Source: a bacterium (GTDB lineage: Bacteria > UBP15 > UBA6099 > JAJRTR01). From it: a DNA stretch of 24,256 bases. Location of the stretch: assembly GCA_024278215.1 (NCBI GenBank), contig JAJRTR010000108.1, positions 1-24,256 on the forward strand, read 5' to 3'. Each line of letters begins with the position of its first letter. Positions within the stretch are counted from its first letter, which is position 1. The notes under the pieces were generated by a model that saw nothing but the letters and a program-made list of their open reading frames with translations, was not told the DNA's origin and ran no database searches. Position numbers and translations under genes: made by a program. Below are positions 23,147-24,256 of this stretch, piece after piece.

Positions 23147-23218
23147 AAAGCAACCTCCGCCGAACATCAGTTTATTATCCCGCATAATTTGCAATTGGCT
23201 CGCGGGTAATACTTATAC

Positions 23219-24166
23219 TCAACCTACTCTTGGCGGTTTTTTGTGCATGGCGACATCCATGTTGAGAGCGGCGACAATGCCGTCTGATACAGCAGTTCCG
23301 ATCTGCCTGTACATAGGCCTGCGGACATCCCCGATAGCGTATATGCCGCAAACTGAAGTTTCCATATTTTCATTTGTTACGATGAAGCCCTGCGCGTCGA
23401 GTTCGACAAGGTCTTTGACGAATTCCGTTATCGGCACGATGCCTACATAGAAGAATACGCCTTCGCAGTCGATCACTTTCTTCTCGTCTGTTTTCGTGTT
23501 TCGAATACGGATACCCTCGACTTTTTCATCGCCGAGAACATTTTCGATCTGCGAGTTCCATGCGATCTCGATATTTTCCCTTGCCGTCATGACATCCTGT
23601 GCCACCTGCGAAGCGCGCAGTTCGTCGCGCCGATGCACGAGAACAACTTTATCCACGATATTGCTCAGATAAGTGGCTTCCTCGACCGCCGCGTCGCCGC
23701 CGCCTATCACCGCGACGGTTTTCCCTTTGAAAAAATTGCCGTCGCAGATCGCGCAATAGGACACGCCGCGCCCGTTGAGTCTTTTTTCTCCTTCGAGCCC
23801 GAGCGATCTCGGCTGTGCGCCTGTGGCTATGACGACCATGCTGCTTTTGAGGACCTCGCCGCTGTCCGTGTGCACATTGAAAAAACAATCTTCGCCGCGA
23901 TCTTCTATCTTCGCTACATTTCCATAAGCCTGTTCGGCACCGAACCGCTGAGCATGTTTCAACATCCTTTCGGTTAATTCCTGACCCGAAATCCCCTCAG
24001 GAAAACCCGGGTAATTGTCGACCCACTCGGTCATGGCCATCTGTCCGCCGGGCATTCCGCGATCGAGCGTCAGCACCGAGAATCCGGCCCTTGTGGCGTA
24101 CATGGCGCATGAGAGCGCGCCCGGGCCGGAGCCTACTATTATCAGATCATACTCTTTTTTTTCCAT
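23219..24166 (-). CDS. trxB: Thioredoxin reductase
   Basis: The 315-residue FAD/NADPH flavoprotein reduces thioredoxin-type disulfides in the cytoplasm. The FAD-binding GSGPG is at 12-16, the redox-active CAIC is at Cys138-Cys141 followed by Asp142, the NADPH-binding GGGDAA is at 155-160 with VHRRDELRAS (177-186) as the NADP-type arginine patch, and the second FAD motif YAIGDVR is at 276-282. Length matches low-molecular-weight TrxB. The frame continues upstream to a TTG at 24223, but ATG 24166, preceded by GGGAGG, gives the normal N-terminus. No thioredoxin gene lies beside it in the window. The second GRE gene follows 72 bases later and may be co-transcribed. Confidence 0.95.
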   Translation of the reverse strand: MEKKEYDLIIVGSGPGALSCAMYATRAGFSVLTLDRGMPGGQMAMTEWVDNYPGFPEGISGQELTERMLKHAQRFGAEQAYGNVAKIEDRGEDCFFNVHTDSGEVLKSSMVVIATGAQPRSLGLEGEKRLNGRGVSYCAICDGNFFKGKTVAVIGGGDAAVEEATYLSNIVDKVVLVHRRDELRASQVAQDVMTARENIEIAWNSQIENVLGDEKVEGIRIRNTKTDEKKVIDCEGVFFYVGIVPITEFVKDLVELDAQGFIVTNENMETSVCGIYAIGDVRRPMYRQIGTAVSDGIVAALNMDVAMHKKPPRVG

Positions 24167-24256
24167 CTTCTTCGTTCCCTCCCGTGTTTCGTATTCTCCA
24201 TCAAACTCGATCTTACCCGTCAACTCCCGTCAAATTCACTTTACTATCGTTTTTTC

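Noticed and set aside
23147-23194. Upstream TTG start for GRE 2
   Set aside because: It would place the strong GGAGG site inside the coding sequence; ATG 23146 has that site at 7-base spacing.

Overview
The window comes from a motile, Gram-negative-type bacterium with a strong anaerobic signature. It has two O2-sensitive glycyl radical enzymes (GREs), periplasmic binding proteins, Sec and Tat signal peptides, and chemotaxis and two-component sensory genes. The phylum cannot be fixed from the sequence; an anaerobic lineage such as Desulfobacterota, Spirochaetota or a PVC-group bacterium would fit, but that is a guess. Genes mostly start with ATG after a clear GGAGG-type ribosome binding site, with a few TTG or GTG starts. 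Coding DNA looks moderately GC-rich, and the long intergenic stretch near 20 kb is strongly AT-rich.

Region 1 (1-5828, + strand): an imperfect inverted repeat lies at the left edge. Then comes a promoter with two matching 16-bp palindromes in front of a TetR regulator, followed by a tight operon of a GRE, an acetoacetate-decarboxylase-family protein and an acyl-CoA-dehydrogenase-family protein. The last two overlap by 4 bases. This looks like a self-regulated catabolic operon of unknown substrate. No GRE-activating enzyme is present.

Region 2 (5909-12309, - strand): the order of transcription is a Tat-exported metallophosphoesterase, a Sec-exported metallophosphoesterase, a gamma-carbonic-anhydrase-like hexapeptide protein, a small DUF2905-type membrane protein, queA, a six-hairpin glycosidase-like protein and queE. 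The two queuosine genes are separated by the glycosidase-like gene.

Region 3 (12457-19957, - strand): two sensory units. The first is cheW, a branched-chain-amino-acid-type binding protein and a methyl-accepting chemotaxis protein, closed by a perfect 9-bp stem terminator. The second is a PhnD-like binding protein joined as TAAATG to a hybrid histidine kinase, with its own candidate promoter. Neither binding protein has a permease or ATPase beside it, so both probably serve sensing rather than uptake.

Region 4 (19958-20746): about 790 bases of AT-rich DNA without a convincing gene, containing a GC-rich, hairpin-forming island and a good minus-strand promoter candidate.

Region 5 (20747-24166, - strand): trxB followed by a second, quite different GRE whose glycyl radical loop departs strongly from the family consensus.
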